NCBI RefSeq assembly: GCF_050947875.1
Contig: NC_134569.1
Location: 209,684,627-209,748,626 of the forward strand
Source: Dermacentor variabilis
Lineage: Eukaryota > Arthropoda > Arachnida > Ixodida > Ixodidae
Direction: 5' to 3'
DNA: 64,000 nt
The position numbers and the translations under genes are program-made. Below, piece after piece: positions 47,873 to 59,708 of this stretch (its first letter is position 1; the number at the start of each line of letters is the position of its first letter). The notes beneath the pieces were generated by a model. The model did no database searches. It saw only the letters and a program-made list of their open reading frames with translations, and was not told the DNA's origin.

Positions 47873-50800
47873 CCAGTACCAACTCACCCAAATGTCGATT
47901 CTTCTACCATATTAGGTAGGGAGATAGACGTTATGTAGGGAAACGCTAGTAGCAATGTATGTAATCGTGTTGGACCGGCTAGTGAGTCGCTGGCTGCTTG
48001 ATCCATGTTAGCAGCGCAAGATGCAACGGCGCACGAAAACAAGATGCAGTGCCTGTGTTAGCTCTTCCTGTCGTGTTTGGTTTTCCCCCTTGTCACGTAA
48101 GTAATTTAAATTCCGTACCGTAGTTATGGAGTCAACTGCTACCTAAAGAATTTCCTATCAGTATTGATTTAACTTAGTGTGAAGTGCACGTAAACCCAGA
48201 GGTTGTCAGTGCTGTGAATTCTTAAGCCTGCGTTCCTTGGCGTAAGAGCAAGGACGTCATCCTACACTGGCTCTGTCTCGAGTTCTCACCGTGTTGGCAC
48301 AAAAGCTCCTCCACCTGCATTCCCCGATCCGTTGTACCTTGAGAAGTTCTTCCACAAGTAGCTGTTCTCTGTAACGAAAACATTTGTGTGCTTTTCTGTC
48401 AAATTTTAAGAAATAAAGAGTGAACAGAAACTCCTTCTCTTATGCTGTCCGGATGCACAACTCGAACTGACGCACTTATAGAGCAAGATTGTGAAGGTGT
48501 TGGTTCTGACAAATAATTTCATGCACGAAATATCATGTCAGGACAAGAATGTTTACTTCGAGTTCCACAATAAGGAAAAATGGTACATTAAGCCGTAAAA
48601 GTGTATTACGCTTCACAAGCGATAAAAAAGTTCAATTTCACCGTAAGAAGGCGGCTTAATAGACAGTAACTACGCAAACGAAATCCGGGTTGGGATGTGA
48701 TGAAGTTCCCCACATTCGCTCGTGAAGACATCACAAAATTTGACAGCATTGCCATTAACCAATAGTTGACTGATTTTTATTTAAGGTATGCATTACGTTC
48801 TAAATGAACCAAAGCCCTAATCTAGGAAGTTATAAAATTTATCTGATACAAAAGCAGCTCAAGTACGCGAGAAAATAATAGCAATGTTCGTGACGTCACG
48901 CTCACGTGGCGCCACCAAGGTTTCGACAAGAAATGTACGAAAAATATTTGGTCTTCGTTTTTTTTTCAGTTATTCATCAACTTTTTGTGTTTCATAGAAT
49001 AGGGAATTTTCAATAGTACTTTACAATCGTAAGCTGGATTTAAGCGGGTCGCAGAAGAGAATATGTATTATTAAGTCCTTTCCTTTCCGATGGTGCTGTA
49101 AGTTTAAAGCTTCCCACAGGTTCAACCTAGCTTTTACATTGGCGATCCCGCAACATGTAACTGTCATGCAATTGGCAAAGCACACTCCATCCGCAATCTC
49201 AAAAAACTAAATTTCGTAAAGAGCGCAGAGAGCAGTCCAGCTTCCTTTGCCTTTCGTGGTCGCTTGACGAGAATTCTCCAAAAGCTATGAAGAATCTCTG
49301 GGCTAGTAGAAAAGTGCGTTAGTTGTTACAAGATGTCCATATGTTGCCATAACTTTTAGAAACGTTTCTTTGCGCACACCCTCTTCTGCTGTTATTTTCT
49401 TCCTGCTAAGAAAGTTTAAGACATATTTAGTGTTTCTAATATTTTCAAAAAAGAAACAGTTTTTTCTGGCATTCTTTCTCTAGCCTTCAACATTTTCTGA
49501 TATTTGGCATCACTGGAAAAGCCACATGCCAGCATGAACAACGACAGTGCGTCGGGAGGTCTTATCGGGCTTTTACATCGAGGTCATGTGGCGGACAAAT
49601 AAAAGTGATGCGCTACAGTGCTGCAATACTTGTTTGCAAAGTACACCTGGGGCGATAAACGCTCCAATATGTTTCCTTGTTACGCCGTGATATCCTTGGC
49701 CGCTGTCCTTCAAAATGGATCTTTCGCAGAGTGCACGTACGTGCTGCACAGAAGCACGCCTGGACAGAATGTTTAGTCCTTGTGGGCTCTAACCTTTCAG
49801 CCGGTGCAACGTGCCATAACTTCCCGACACGCAGCGTTCTTTTTTTTAACTACAGAAAACCATGTGTCGCGCACATTACGATAGTTCACTGAAAATGTAA
49901 CACAATGTTTGCACAAATATGAATGATAGACGAATATAAATATCTTGACACTGGCTCTCAAGAAAACAAAAAAAAATAACAAGAAAGAAACTATAGGGCG
50001 GTAGAAACTGCCGGTTTTAGTGAATCCAGTTTGACAACAGAAGTTCGGAACCTGCGTCGTAGTGCGTTTCTCACTTAAGAGCTATGGAGGCAAAGTGGTT
50101 TTCCGAGGAGGAGGCAAAATTAATAGTACGTTGCAGCGCGAGGGACGAGGCAATCCAACCTGCGGGTTTTTTTTTTTTGGGGGGGGGGGGGTAGTCGCAA
50201 TCATACAAGGTAAGAGAACGAAGTATGACATAGGGGAAGGTAATTGTTATTATACAGTCCACTATACAGCAGTCCAGTTATACAGTCCACTTATACAGTA
50301 CATATATGTATTATGTAGTCTACTACTATCGTCTACTAGTCTACTACTACTAGTCTACTATCGCTTTCTAAAAGGACCACACCTTGTGAGCATCGAAACA
50401 CACAGTCATGGCTAATCAAAACGTGCATAACCGGTTACGGACAACAAATGGTAAACAGAACGCTACCGCATTTGTTAAATTTCTGCCATAACAACGGATT
50501 CACTCCCGAAACAGCATCCAACCAGAAACTGAAATTGTTCTTCTGTGGCAAAACTTTCTCATGACATAAATTCATATGGTTTTTCATCTCTGCACATTTA
50601 CGCTATACGCACTGCAAAGTACCAATGTACTGTTTCATACTACACAAATGAGTTTTTTCATGTTTGTAGGTTTCTTTTAACATTGGTCAATCACGCAGTT
50701 AACAAATTTTTTATTTCTAGAGTTACTTACTGTCACTGTTGTGGACTAGTTATTGCTGCATTACTATTACTATTTGTTCTTGCTTTTTGTGTTTTCATGC

Positions 50801-50944
50801 CAAAAGTGTTCTGCTTCTTGTATTTTGTACTGCGGGGAGCTGGGATCTATTAAGCTGACTTGTCAGCTTTTATTTCCCACACTCCTTCACTTCATGAGCG
50901 AAATAAAAGATTACTATTATTATTATTATTATTAAAAAAAGAAA
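47873..50944. other. 3 kb without a recognised gene
   Basis: Contains T13G13-type homopolymers (about 50167-50192), TACTACTAG-type microsatellites (about 50318-50360) and (ATT)n (about 50911-50934). Open frames at 49677-49892 and 50545-50853 have no recognisable family. Confidence 0.45.
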
Positions 50945-50988
50945 ATGTTCAAGTCAGCGAGCTAAAGGCCTGAGAACCGTTCGGACCT
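50945..50988 (-). mobile_element. 3' LTR remnant of the gypsy element, distal part
   Basis: AGTCAGCGAGCTAAAGGCCT, then GAGAACCGT, closely matches AGTCAGCGAGCGAAAGGCCC at 56070-56099, next to gag. The pair probably marks the ends of the two LTRs. Confidence 0.5.
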
Positions 50989-52058
50989 ATGGCAAGAGCC
51001 GAAGAAGCTTTGTTTATTCTTCTTCTGACCTCGCAGCACGAGGCACACGTACTTCAGGCATCGCACAAGGTTCTGTCCTCGGTCCCCTCCTATTCTTAAT
51101 ATATATTAACGACTTGCCCCTGCATGTTTCCTGTAGTATTCGAATTTTCGCAGATGATTGTGTTATTTACCGCACCATTAATAACTGTCACGATCAATAC
51201 ACTCTTCAGACAGAGCTTAACAACGTACTAAATTGGTGTAATAACTGGCTAATGTCCCTCAATCCTAGTAAATGTAAACTCATGACCTTCACTCGTCGTC
51301 ACAATTTATATCTCTTTCATTATTTAATTTCTAACACACAGATTGAGCAAGTACAATCATATAAATATCTAGGAGTCACCCTCTCTTCTAATCTATCATG
51401 GCAGGTTCATATCGGTAACATCATTTCAGCATCAAACAAAACACTCGGTTTTCTAAAACGTCACCTTCGTCTTGCCCCACCACGTGTTAAATTACTCGCG
51501 TATAAATCACCTATAAGACCCAAATTAGAATATGCATCCCCCATCTGGAGCCCACATCAAGCATATCTAATCACCGCATTGGAAGCTATGCAGAATCGTG
51601 CTGCCCGATTCATTCATTCCTCATACTCATATGACGTCAGTGTTTCATCCTTGAAAGCTACATCCGGACTGTCACCCCTCTCTTTTCGTCGTCGCATTGC
51701 TAGCCTCACCCTTTATCACAAATTCTTTTATTCTCCTCTCAATCAAGCACCGTATATCGCCGCCGCATCACGCATATCTCACCGCACCAGTCATCCCCTT
51801 CAAGTTGCCCGCCCACTATCACGTACTACTACGTTTTCAGCTTCGTTATTTCTTCGAGCAGCCACGGACTGGAACGGCCTACCCCATGACATCGTCGCCA
51901 TCGCTTCAACACCTGCTTTTCAAGAACGCGTAACAGATCACCTTCAATGTTAAATCACCATCGCTGTTTGTTTTCCTCACTACAAATGTAATCCCACCCC
52001 TTATGTAACACCCCCTGAAATGGGGGCCTTTAAGGAATAAAACTGAACTGAACTGAAC
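50989..52058 (+). mobile_element. CR1-like LINE in the gypsy 3' LTR, 5'-truncated
   Basis: Begins in the RT palm (about 51000) and ends with GGAATAAAACTGAACTGAACTGAA, an (ACTGA)n tail unlike the AATA tails of the other copies, so it is a separate subfamily. It separates the LTR piece at 50945 from the LTR piece at 52060. Confidence 0.8.
51000..51953 (+). CDS. CR1-like RT C-terminal half, intact frame (partial)
   Basis: Open from before [20 protein letters not shown], with the catalytic [73 protein letters not shown] and ATDWNGLPHDIVAI, to TAA at 51951-51953. No fingers or endonuclease. The first in-frame ATG is at 51114, downstream of the truncation, so there is no real start. Confidence 0.8.
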   Translation, partial: RRSFVYSSSDLAARGTRTSGIAQGSVLGPLLFLIYINDLPLHVSCSIRIFADDCVIYRTINNCHDQYTLQTELNNVLNWCNNWLMSLNPSKCKLMTFTRRHNLYLFHYLISNTQIEQVQSYKYLGVTLSSNLSWQVHIGNIISASNKTLGFLKRHLRLAPPRVKLLAYKSPIRPKLEYASPIWSPHQAYLITALEAMQNRAARFIHSSYSYDVSVSSLKATSGLSPLSFRRRIASLTLYHKFFYSPLNQAPYIAAASRISHRTSHPLQVARPLSRTTTFSASLFLRAATDWNGLPHDIVAIASTPAFQERVTDHLQC

Positions 52059-52117
52059 ACGCGCCGGACCGCGCTATATTTAGAAGGTGGCCGAGGAGGA
52101 TGAGCGTGACTGCTAGA

Positions 52118-52141
52118 GGGCTTCCTCCCTCCCCCCTCCTT
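52118..52141 (-). other. Polypurine tract of the gypsy element
   Basis: Minus strand AAAAGGAGGGGGGAGGGAGG followed by AAG: an unbroken purine run directly before LTR-like sequence with CTAAATATAGCGCG, a possible TATA region. Confidence 0.55.
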
Positions 52142-52489
52142 TTGGGAGTAGAGCAGCGGTGCCTAAGAAACCGCAATCGAGTAGCTACGTCGTTTCAGTG
52201 CTTGTAAAATCGTCGAAAGGGGATAATCATGACGAGGTCGCTCGGTAAGCTGGTCTACCGCCACGACTTCTTCACATCCGTTGAAGTCGATGGCAGCAGT
52301 TTTTCTGTCCGCTTGAGTGCCTTGAAAGGGCCATCATAGGCCGGCTAGGAGATGATCGGATGCCTTCGAGCCGCACGAAAGCATGGCTCACTGTAGACAT
52401 GTCTTTGCTGACAAAAAAAAAAAAACATGATGCAACCCTACCACAGCAAGGACTCAAGCCTGAAAACAGGAAGCGTAGCTGCTGATCCT

Positions 52490-53380
52490 AGCTGTCTAGG
52501 TCCGGCGCGGCAACACTAGCTAGGGCAAAACTTTCACCGGGCAACCGAAACGTTGGGACATATACCAGCTCCGCAGCTGTGCAGCAGAGGCCTTCCTTTA
52601 AAGAGGAGCGCGCGCCTATCAGGACGAGAGGAAGGTTTTCAGCTCTTGAAGAGCGAGCCTTGCGGGCCATTAGGGCAGCTTTACGTTTACAGTGAAGGCG
52701 TGCAACCACTCCATTTGCCGATGTGGTGATACGCAGTAATATGGATATGGCGGACGCGAAACAGGCACGTGAGTTCGTCGAAGTGATCACATGCGAACTG
52801 TCAGCCACGATCGGTTGTAACGCTGCTGCATCCAAAGCGTCAGATCCAGCCACTGACAAACGCGGAAGCCACTGTAAGTGCCATTATGCCAGTGAGAGAA
52901 AAACCTTCAGGCCAGCGGTTATAACGGTCTACAGAATTGAGTTTGTAAAGAGCACCTCCGGATGGTAGCAGCGGGCCAACAATGTCGATGTGAATGTGAT
53001 AGAACCGGTCGTGAGGTCGACGAGAGGAGTGAATTGGCGACTTCGTGTATCATGTCGTCTTGAAATGTTGAGAGCGAAGGCATTCGCGAGACCAGCGGGG
53101 CACGTCAGTTTCACACTGGGCCACACAAAGCGGGGAGTAATTAGACGCTCGGTGGCACGAACTACGGGATGGCTTGTGCCATGTAGCTTGTCAAATACTT
53201 TGAGGAGTCGAAATGGAACGAATGAGCGTGTTCGACCAGTCGCAAGTGACGTCGCAGTTCGATGGCGAAGTTCGACGTCGCAAGTGATAGTGCTTGAATA
53301 AAATGAAAGGGACGTTGAACGGCACTAAGGACGTAGAAGAGGATCGGAGGTCCCTAAGTTGAAAGTCTGAACGTTGCACC
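52490..53380 (-). pseudogene. gypsy integrase remnant
   Basis: Recognisable pieces: HDRFYHIHIDIVGPLLPSGG, then YKLNSVDRYNRWPEGF (core Asp), VTTDRG (second Asp) and HHIGKWSG, in changing frames with stops. Enough to name the domain, not to draw a frame. Confidence 0.65.
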
Positions 53381-53519
53381 GTGGCAATTTCTTCGAAGTC
53401 AAGTGTGGCTCTGGATATTGCGTCGATACGGAAGAAGGATCTGCCGCTGCGTCGACTGGTTCCTCAGTGTACCTTATGTTCATGGTGAAGTAGGGGATGA
53501 AATAGAGGTGCCGTATTTC

Positions 53520-54404
53520 TCATGCGGTATAAGTGTTGTGATTACCGCCAAAAGCAAAAGTGAAAGGCTTGTGATCGGTGAGGACGTGAAAGCTCCTTCC
53601 TTCTAGCAGATGTCGGTAATGTCGAAGGCGCAAGTATAGTGCAAGCAACTGGTAACCGTACGTGCTGTTGTGCGTTTCTGCAGCCTTGAGCTTCTGGGAC
53701 AAAACCCCGAGTGGGCACCTGGAGTTGCGCTGGAAGAGTTGCAAAACGCCGCCGACAGCCAAACAATATGCATCGGTTATAAGACGCATTGGGGTGACAT
53801 GTAGAGGATGCACCAGCGGGGTGACATCTGCCAATGCGTTTCTGGCAGCTTGGAAGGATTCTTCGGCGACGGACTTGCAGGGCAATAGTGCGGACGGAGC
53901 ATTAGCGGTCCTGAGCAGCTCCGTCAGTGGTATCATAAGTCGGGCGACGTTAGGAATTAAACGGCGGTAGAAGTTGAGGAGCCAAAGGATCTGACGGAGC
54001 GTTCGCATTGACGTTGGACGAGGGAACTTGTGCAAATGTGGAACTTTCTTTTCCAACGGTCGGATTCCTTCTGAAGTCACGTGGTGTCCGAGGAAGCCGA
54101 TGTCGTGGACACCATAGACACACTTAGCGGGGTTGATGAGATAGCCGTGTTCCTGCAGCCGCGAAAATAGCAGGCACAAAGTTGCTCTGCTGCTTGGAGA
54201 AATACTAGCCACCAGAAGGTCATGGAGGTGTGCAGCGACGAAGGGAAGTCCACAGGTGACCTCGTTGATAAAACCATGAATAATCTGAGCAGCGTTTACC
54301 AGCCCAAACGCTATGCGGACGTACTCGAAAAGCCCGAATGGTGTCACAATTGCACTCTTTGGGATGTCCGCTGGTAAGACACGAAGTTGACGGTAGGCCT
54401 TCAC
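53520..54404 (-). pseudogene. gypsy reverse transcriptase and RNase H start
   Basis: 294 codons open. RT: KAYRQLRVLPADIPKSAIVT, TPFGLFEYVRIAFGLVNAAQ, then HLHDLLVAS where YLDD is expected, so one of the two catalytic Asp is lost. Then FLGHHVTSEGIRPL, FYRRLIPNVARLMIPLTELL and the RNase H start (LITDAYCLAVGGVL, where the usual DAS is DAY, then SQKLKAAETHNSTYG, HFLTDHKPFTFAF-like). The altered YLDD means the enzyme is dead even where the frame is open. Confidence 0.85.
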
Positions 54405-54571
54405 TAAATATATCTTGCTATTCTTATCGTTCCAGCTAGGTTGGCGACGAAGTCATGAATGTGAGGGAGTGAATAGCGATCAGCGATGGTGCGCGCGTTG
54501 AAAGCACGGTAGTAGCCTTATGGGCATCAATCCCTTGGGTCATGCTGTGGTACCATGTGGAGAGCTGAGGA

Positions 54572-55361
54572 TCAACAGCTCGACGTAGGACGGGTGATAC
54601 TCAGTTGAAGAATGTGGTCGAATTCTCTTTTTGCCATGCCAGACAGGCACCAGCGAGGCGTCTGCGTAGGCAGAACACTGGAGAGGCCTGTGAGGACAAC
54701 ATAATGCGTGACGTTGCGACTTCTTGGCAGCTCAAGATTGGAAGGTTTCGTGATGGCTTGGAAGTCTGACAGAACTGAGACGAACGCAGATGGTGGTATC
54801 TGGAGTACAATTCCATTGGTTGATGTAATGGGCGCGATGATGCCTTGTACAGACATCCTAGTCGTCGTGTCCACGAAGTGACGAGCGCGGAGGTCAATAC
54901 TAAAGGCGAAGCAGGTCATAAAATCCGCACCCAATATGGCCATGCGTGCGTCTGCAACAGCAAGCACGCATCGAAAGGTGGGTCGGAGAGCCAAGCCGAT
55001 GGTAAGAGAGCGCTAGCCATATATATGGATAGAATAGCCGTTGGCTGCTTGAAGGGGTCCAATTTTTTCTTTTTTCGGCACGCTGCCGGTGTAGTCGTGG
55101 GGCAGAAACGAAGCTGACTTCTGCACCTGTGTCCACGAGAAATCGTTGTCCGGCAATCCTGTCAGTGACGCAGTAGAGGCGGCTAGTCGTGCGGCATGAT
55201 TCATAAATCGTCATCAGTGACTCTGCGGCACGTTTCGCTGCTAGCTGCAAGGGAAACGGCACTGACGTGCGCTGGCGCCGAATTTGTTGTGACACCAGCG
55301 GAAGGTGCCGCGACGAGGGCCCGAACGTGAGCTTGGCCGAGAAGGGAATCTGGAAAGGCAA
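54572..55361 (-). pseudogene. gypsy aspartic protease region
   Basis: RLYCVTDRIAGQRFLVDTGA carries the DTG active site near 55150. A frame change follows; the second part reads CVLAVADARMAILGADFMTC, the ILGxDF flap-side motif of retropepsins. Split between two frames. Confidence 0.7.
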
Positions 55362-55990
55362 TCGTGGTCGCGCTCACGCCGGTGGGGCGATGACCGCAGT
55401 GCAGTAATGGTCTTAGCAAGTTCGCAGGTCATTTGCTCAAGGCGAGACTGCCGGTCTTCGAGGTGCGACAGCAGAATGGTATTTGTTGCCACAGTACCTC
55501 TTGCTTAATAGTCAGGGATGCGGTTGGCCAGCTCTGAAAGATTGTCGAGAGACATGTCTTCTGGTGTGCTAGCCAAAGTGACCACCAGATTCTGCGGCAG
55601 GCGCTGAAGGAACAGTTTACGCAGCAGAGGCTTGTTTGCATCTAGCCTACAGTCAACAAGGAGCCGCCGCACACGACGTAGCAGCTGGAGGCGCCTGCGC
55701 GGAGACAGAGACTTGCGTTTCAGCACCGTCGTTTTGACGTCGTCATAAAAGGTAGTGTCGCGGGGTGCGCCCACTACGTCTTGAAACTCGTCAACCACTT
55801 CTGCAGGGAGTGCCAAGACAGCGCGGAGGAACCTCGCGTGCTGCGAGGTAATGTAGCGAAGGTCCAAGCTGGGCTTTACCTGATTAAGGCAGGCTGCAGG
55901 ATTTTGTGGCCAAAAGGGCGGCGGGTGAATCTGCACTGTGGCGTGGCCCTCTGCGCTGGTCGTCGATCTCTCGTTCGTGGCCTCGTGCAT
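55200..55990 (-). pseudogene. gypsy gag
   Basis: The open part at 55990-55505 reads PPPFWPQNPAACLNQVK, LRYITSQHARFLRAVLALPA, DEFQDVVGAPRDTTFYDD and KLFLQRLPQNLVVTLASTPE. After a stop (TAA at 55505-55507) comes a Cys/His remnant (FRWCHNKFGASARQC) in place of a normal zinc knuckle. Typical of a widespread arthropod gypsy gag. Confidence 0.75.
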
Positions 55991-56110
55991 GACGCCGTGC
56001 TAGCCGTGCAATCACTTCTGCGTCAATACATTATAGGGATTGAGGTCAGGCCCACTATAACTATGTGTGAGTCAGCGAGCGAAAGGCCCGCGAACCGTAC
56101 GCACCCATCA

Positions 56111-56455
56111 TTGAGGTTCCTACAATATTTTAGAAAGAACGCTGGCGGTGCAATCGTTCAGCCACGATGGGAATGACGGGAAGTACATGAATTTGCCTGA
56201 TCTTCGTGCTTGTGAATTCAGACGTTCTTGTGGATTCGTTTATTACCCTTTTATGTCTTCATTGTGGTACATTCCAGAGCAGCCAATACTTTTCTAAGTG
56301 CAGAAGACGTTGGCAACACGCACAATGGTGACTAATTGCACCGGCTCAGCTGGTCGAGGTGGCCATTTCGAAACGCGCAAAGCGTCTCAGAGCACTCGCT
56401 TCTTCGCGATAAATTCATAAGGGTGTTATATGTCCTTTACTGTTACTGTTACCCA
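56111..56455. other. No gene seen
   Basis: Probably outer LTR and flanking DNA. No boundary can be fixed. Confidence 0.35.
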
Positions 56456-56459
56456 CACT

Positions 56460-57612
56460 CTCCCTAGTATCTTGGAAGGCACTTTGTTGCTATGGCCATC
56501 CGCCAAGCAGTGTTCTCGAAGCGGAGGTGCCTGTTGTGGATGGAGCGCTATTGCTTTTATAAGCTAACAGGGCTAAACATAAGCTAAAGCTAACATAAGC
56601 TAAACACACCCATTGTGTCGCCCTAGCCCATCGATACTGAGAGACCGGCCTAGACCAATAATACACACGTATTGGCGAATTTGTCTTTTCGGGAACGGAT
56701 CCACTGGCACATAGCCAGTGGCGAAAACCGCCATTTTCAGCAACGTACTCCGTATAAGACATTAAAAACATTAATAAAGTAGTCCCATGGCATGATTCCA
56801 AAAGGGGACCGCTAAGCACAGACGCCTGATATTGAAATCATTACGCCACGGACGCATGCTCCTCTGAGTATACGAATATTCGAAATTTGTTACAAGAATC
56901 AATTGGTACCTGCTGTGCGAGTCCTAATTGATTCCAGAATTCACTATTCGACGTGATGATCGCGTGAATTCCCGTTCATTTCAAATATAGAAGGGATATT
57001 GGCCCTTGGTGCTGTCTAGAGTGGAGGTAGAGAGAACAGTAGAAATGAGGATCGTTCCGAATGGTTATGCTGGCAGATTGTTGCAGTTCTTGCCTAGGGG
57101 CACCCGTTCCTGAGCGGGCCCACGGGGCAGATAACTTCTCAATGATTCGCGGTCACATAATAACAATGGAACGCTTGTAGCATCCTGCGTACGAATTTAT
57201 TTCGATTTATTAAAGCGGTAGCTCTCACTACTTCGACCACTTTGGATGGCTGAGCGATATCGCACAATTACCAGTGGCCCGTTCTCATTGACCGAAGTTG
57301 CTTTCTTCAGTATACAACAATGACCACTGGGTGTGCGATTGCATAGCAACTGCCTGCTGGCTGTCGTTTGGCCTAGTAGACGTTTTTTGGCCACTGGCTC
57401 CGTGCCTGAAAACACAACTTTGCCACTACGTGCGTATTATTGGTCTAGGCCAGTCGGTCTCTCAGGATCGATGGGCGAAGGCGACACAATGGGTGTGTTT
57501 AGCTTATGAAAGCAATAGCGCTCCATCCACAACAGACACCTCCGCTTCGAGAACACTGCTTGGCGGATGGCCATAGCAACAAAGTTCCACCCAAGGTACT
57601 AGGGAGAGTGCG
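56460..57612. mobile_element. Element with about 250-bp inverted repeats
   Basis: 56460-56720 and 57380-57612 are inverted copies, e.g. CCTAGTATCTTGGAAGGCAC and its counterpart ending at 57604, CCATCCGCCAAGCAGTGTTC, and TATTGGTCTAGGCC. The 660 bp between them differ. Mirror-image open frames in both arms (ending SASRTLLGGWP) reflect the repeat, not a gene. Could be a foldback DNA transposon or two inserted repeats. Confidence 0.6.
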
Positions 57613-59708
57613 GGTTGCGACGGAGTCGCAACTCATGTGCAGTAATCTCATGTGCAGTAATGTGCAGTGCATCCTGTGCCGTGGTGTGATTTGGCATTCT
57701 CGTTGGCATCGAATTGGCGAATTCTTTGGTATGCTGATGTGCTGATGAGGATTCGTGATTCACGGATAGCATGGAGATAGGCAGCAGCTTACAAAATAAA
57801 TGTATCGCTCACCTTGACAATATTCTTTGATGGTTTGTGCCACGATTTACGTGTTATAGCTCCAGCCTCGCTATTTTCCATCCCTTGAAAGTATGCTGTG
57901 CTGTAGTACCCCACTTCTCTTCTTCAATGAACACTGCAATGTACGTGCGTCTGGTAGCATGGTGCTCCCTTTCTTCATTACTGTTATCGTCATGATGCAA
58001 AGGATAAGTGAAGACACTTTTTTCCTAATTGCTCCTGAGTTCTCCGGACCTGTAATTGCGAATGGTACTACATGCATGCGAAATAAATGTAAATAACCTT
58101 ACATTTTTTTTAACGAAACTAACTTGCGCAAGCGTCATATTTCAGTTCAAAAAATGAAAAAAGAGAAATATTAGATATTCAGTAGTCGTATTCATGAAAT
58201 ATTTTTACTCGATTCAATTCGGATATTTTTTCTATTCGTACACGCTCACTTTCAGGCTTTTTTCCTCGTCGTTCTTTTTTGTATGGTTGCGACTAAATAA
58301 ATGTTATAGAAGTTCCCACCACATAAAGTGTTAATAAAAACTTTATTTCAGAATTCCTTAGACAAAGGGGCAACACTGGTCGCGTTTGTAAAAACGGCAA
58401 GTTTTAAACCGATAGAATTCAGTAACACCCTCATTGATGAACTCCCCGCGCTCGCTGAAATATTGTCGCTAAACAAGTATTCCCATCTATTTATTCGAAC
58501 TTGCGCACGGCTTTCGCGGGTGATATTCGTGGTAGACATAGCGGGCCTGGTGAGCAGTTCTCCCAGTTCAGCACGACCTGACCCGCAGTGGAATTGTTCT
58601 GGAATTGACCTGGAATTGTTCGCGCATTCCACGGAGGATGTGCACCCCAGCACTTGTGCGTCCGAGGAGGATACATTCCAGTCGAAGAACGAACTATGCT
58701 GCCTCGTACAGGTGGCATGCGGTATTCCTTGCGGCAATAGATGCCTTTAAGCCTGCCAAGTCCCAGCCAAGAGCTGGAATGGTTTGGCAGTGCGTCTGAT
58801 AAAGTAAAACAAGTAAACTCGGTCTTATCCGGCGTGCTCGTTAACTGGATAAAAGCACAAAAGCAGGCATTCGAAGCTAGCAGCAAACTTCTATGGAAAC
58901 GCAGAATGGTTTCTGAAAAACACAGCATCACAGTTGGCGACCGGAACTTCATAGTCTTGGCATACGGCAGGGCGCCGCTGCCTATCTGATGCAGTCGCTC
59001 TACCAGATAAGCTAACTAGAATCCTAGCAGTATGAAGAGGGAGGGCTCATTGACCCGATAACTAGAGAGGACAAGAATATTGACACAAACAAATAAGCTG
59101 CGCGGAGACAGGGGCGCAGAAAGAAGTGCTTGCCAGCCGCACAAGCCCTTTCAGGCGACTACGAAATGAGTTCATAATCTGTTTTTTTTTTTTTTCACAA
59201 TGCCGATTGTGGCGGTCAGAAGCGCAATCATACTCCGACCCAGTTGTGCTTCTTGCGAGATATCCACGTCCATGGAGAACCAACCGAAAAAAGATCTTGA
59301 TGTAATTTTGGCTGTCATCTATTGCAGCATTTAAACAAAAGCAATGTAAGCCCCACTACGCACTCCTTTCCGCCTAAGGCAGTTGTGGCCCTGTTTTGTG
59401 ACCCCTATTTTGTAAGGGCATTTGCCTTTCGTATCCAGCTGTAATTACCACTAATTACAATTGTTTTCCTTTCCATAAGAGCAGTTATTCGTTAGATTTT
59501 AATTTATTTTTTATAACCTCGACCAGTATCACGAATATTCCACGTTCTTTTCACGAACGAGTTCAACGCATTAAGGAACTTGGCGTTCTGCTGTTGCACA
59601 CAAAGCCGAAGACCCAATCTCCGGTCCGGCTCACCATGTTATCGCGTAAAGTAGAAATACAAAATTATCCCTGTGCTTAGATTCCGGTGCCCGTAAGATA
59701 GCCTTTGC
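57613..59708. other. No gene seen
   Basis: Contains a doubled word CTCATGTGCAGTAAT (about 57632-57660). The frames at 58328-58750 and 58741-58989 lie in succession on the plus strand but show no known domain and no splice logic. Confidence 0.45.

Larger units (their letters stand above)
52059..56110 (-). mobile_element. Ty3/gypsy LTR retrotransposon, degraded
   Basis: On the minus strand: gag (55990-55200), aspartic protease (about 55230-54900), RT/RNase H (54404-53520), integrase (about 53380-52490), a polypurine tract (52141-52118) and LTR sequence to 52059. Many frameshifts and stops. LTR remnants lie at 56070-56110 and, split by a LINE, at 52059-52113 and 50945-50988. Confidence 0.85.

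Noticed and set aside
47873..50944. Hidden exons near GTAAGT at about 48100
   Set aside because: A donor-like word alone, without a supported coding segment before it.
58328..58989. Two consecutive plus-strand frames as a gene
   Set aside because: No domain, no consistent splice sites and no similarity that I can name.
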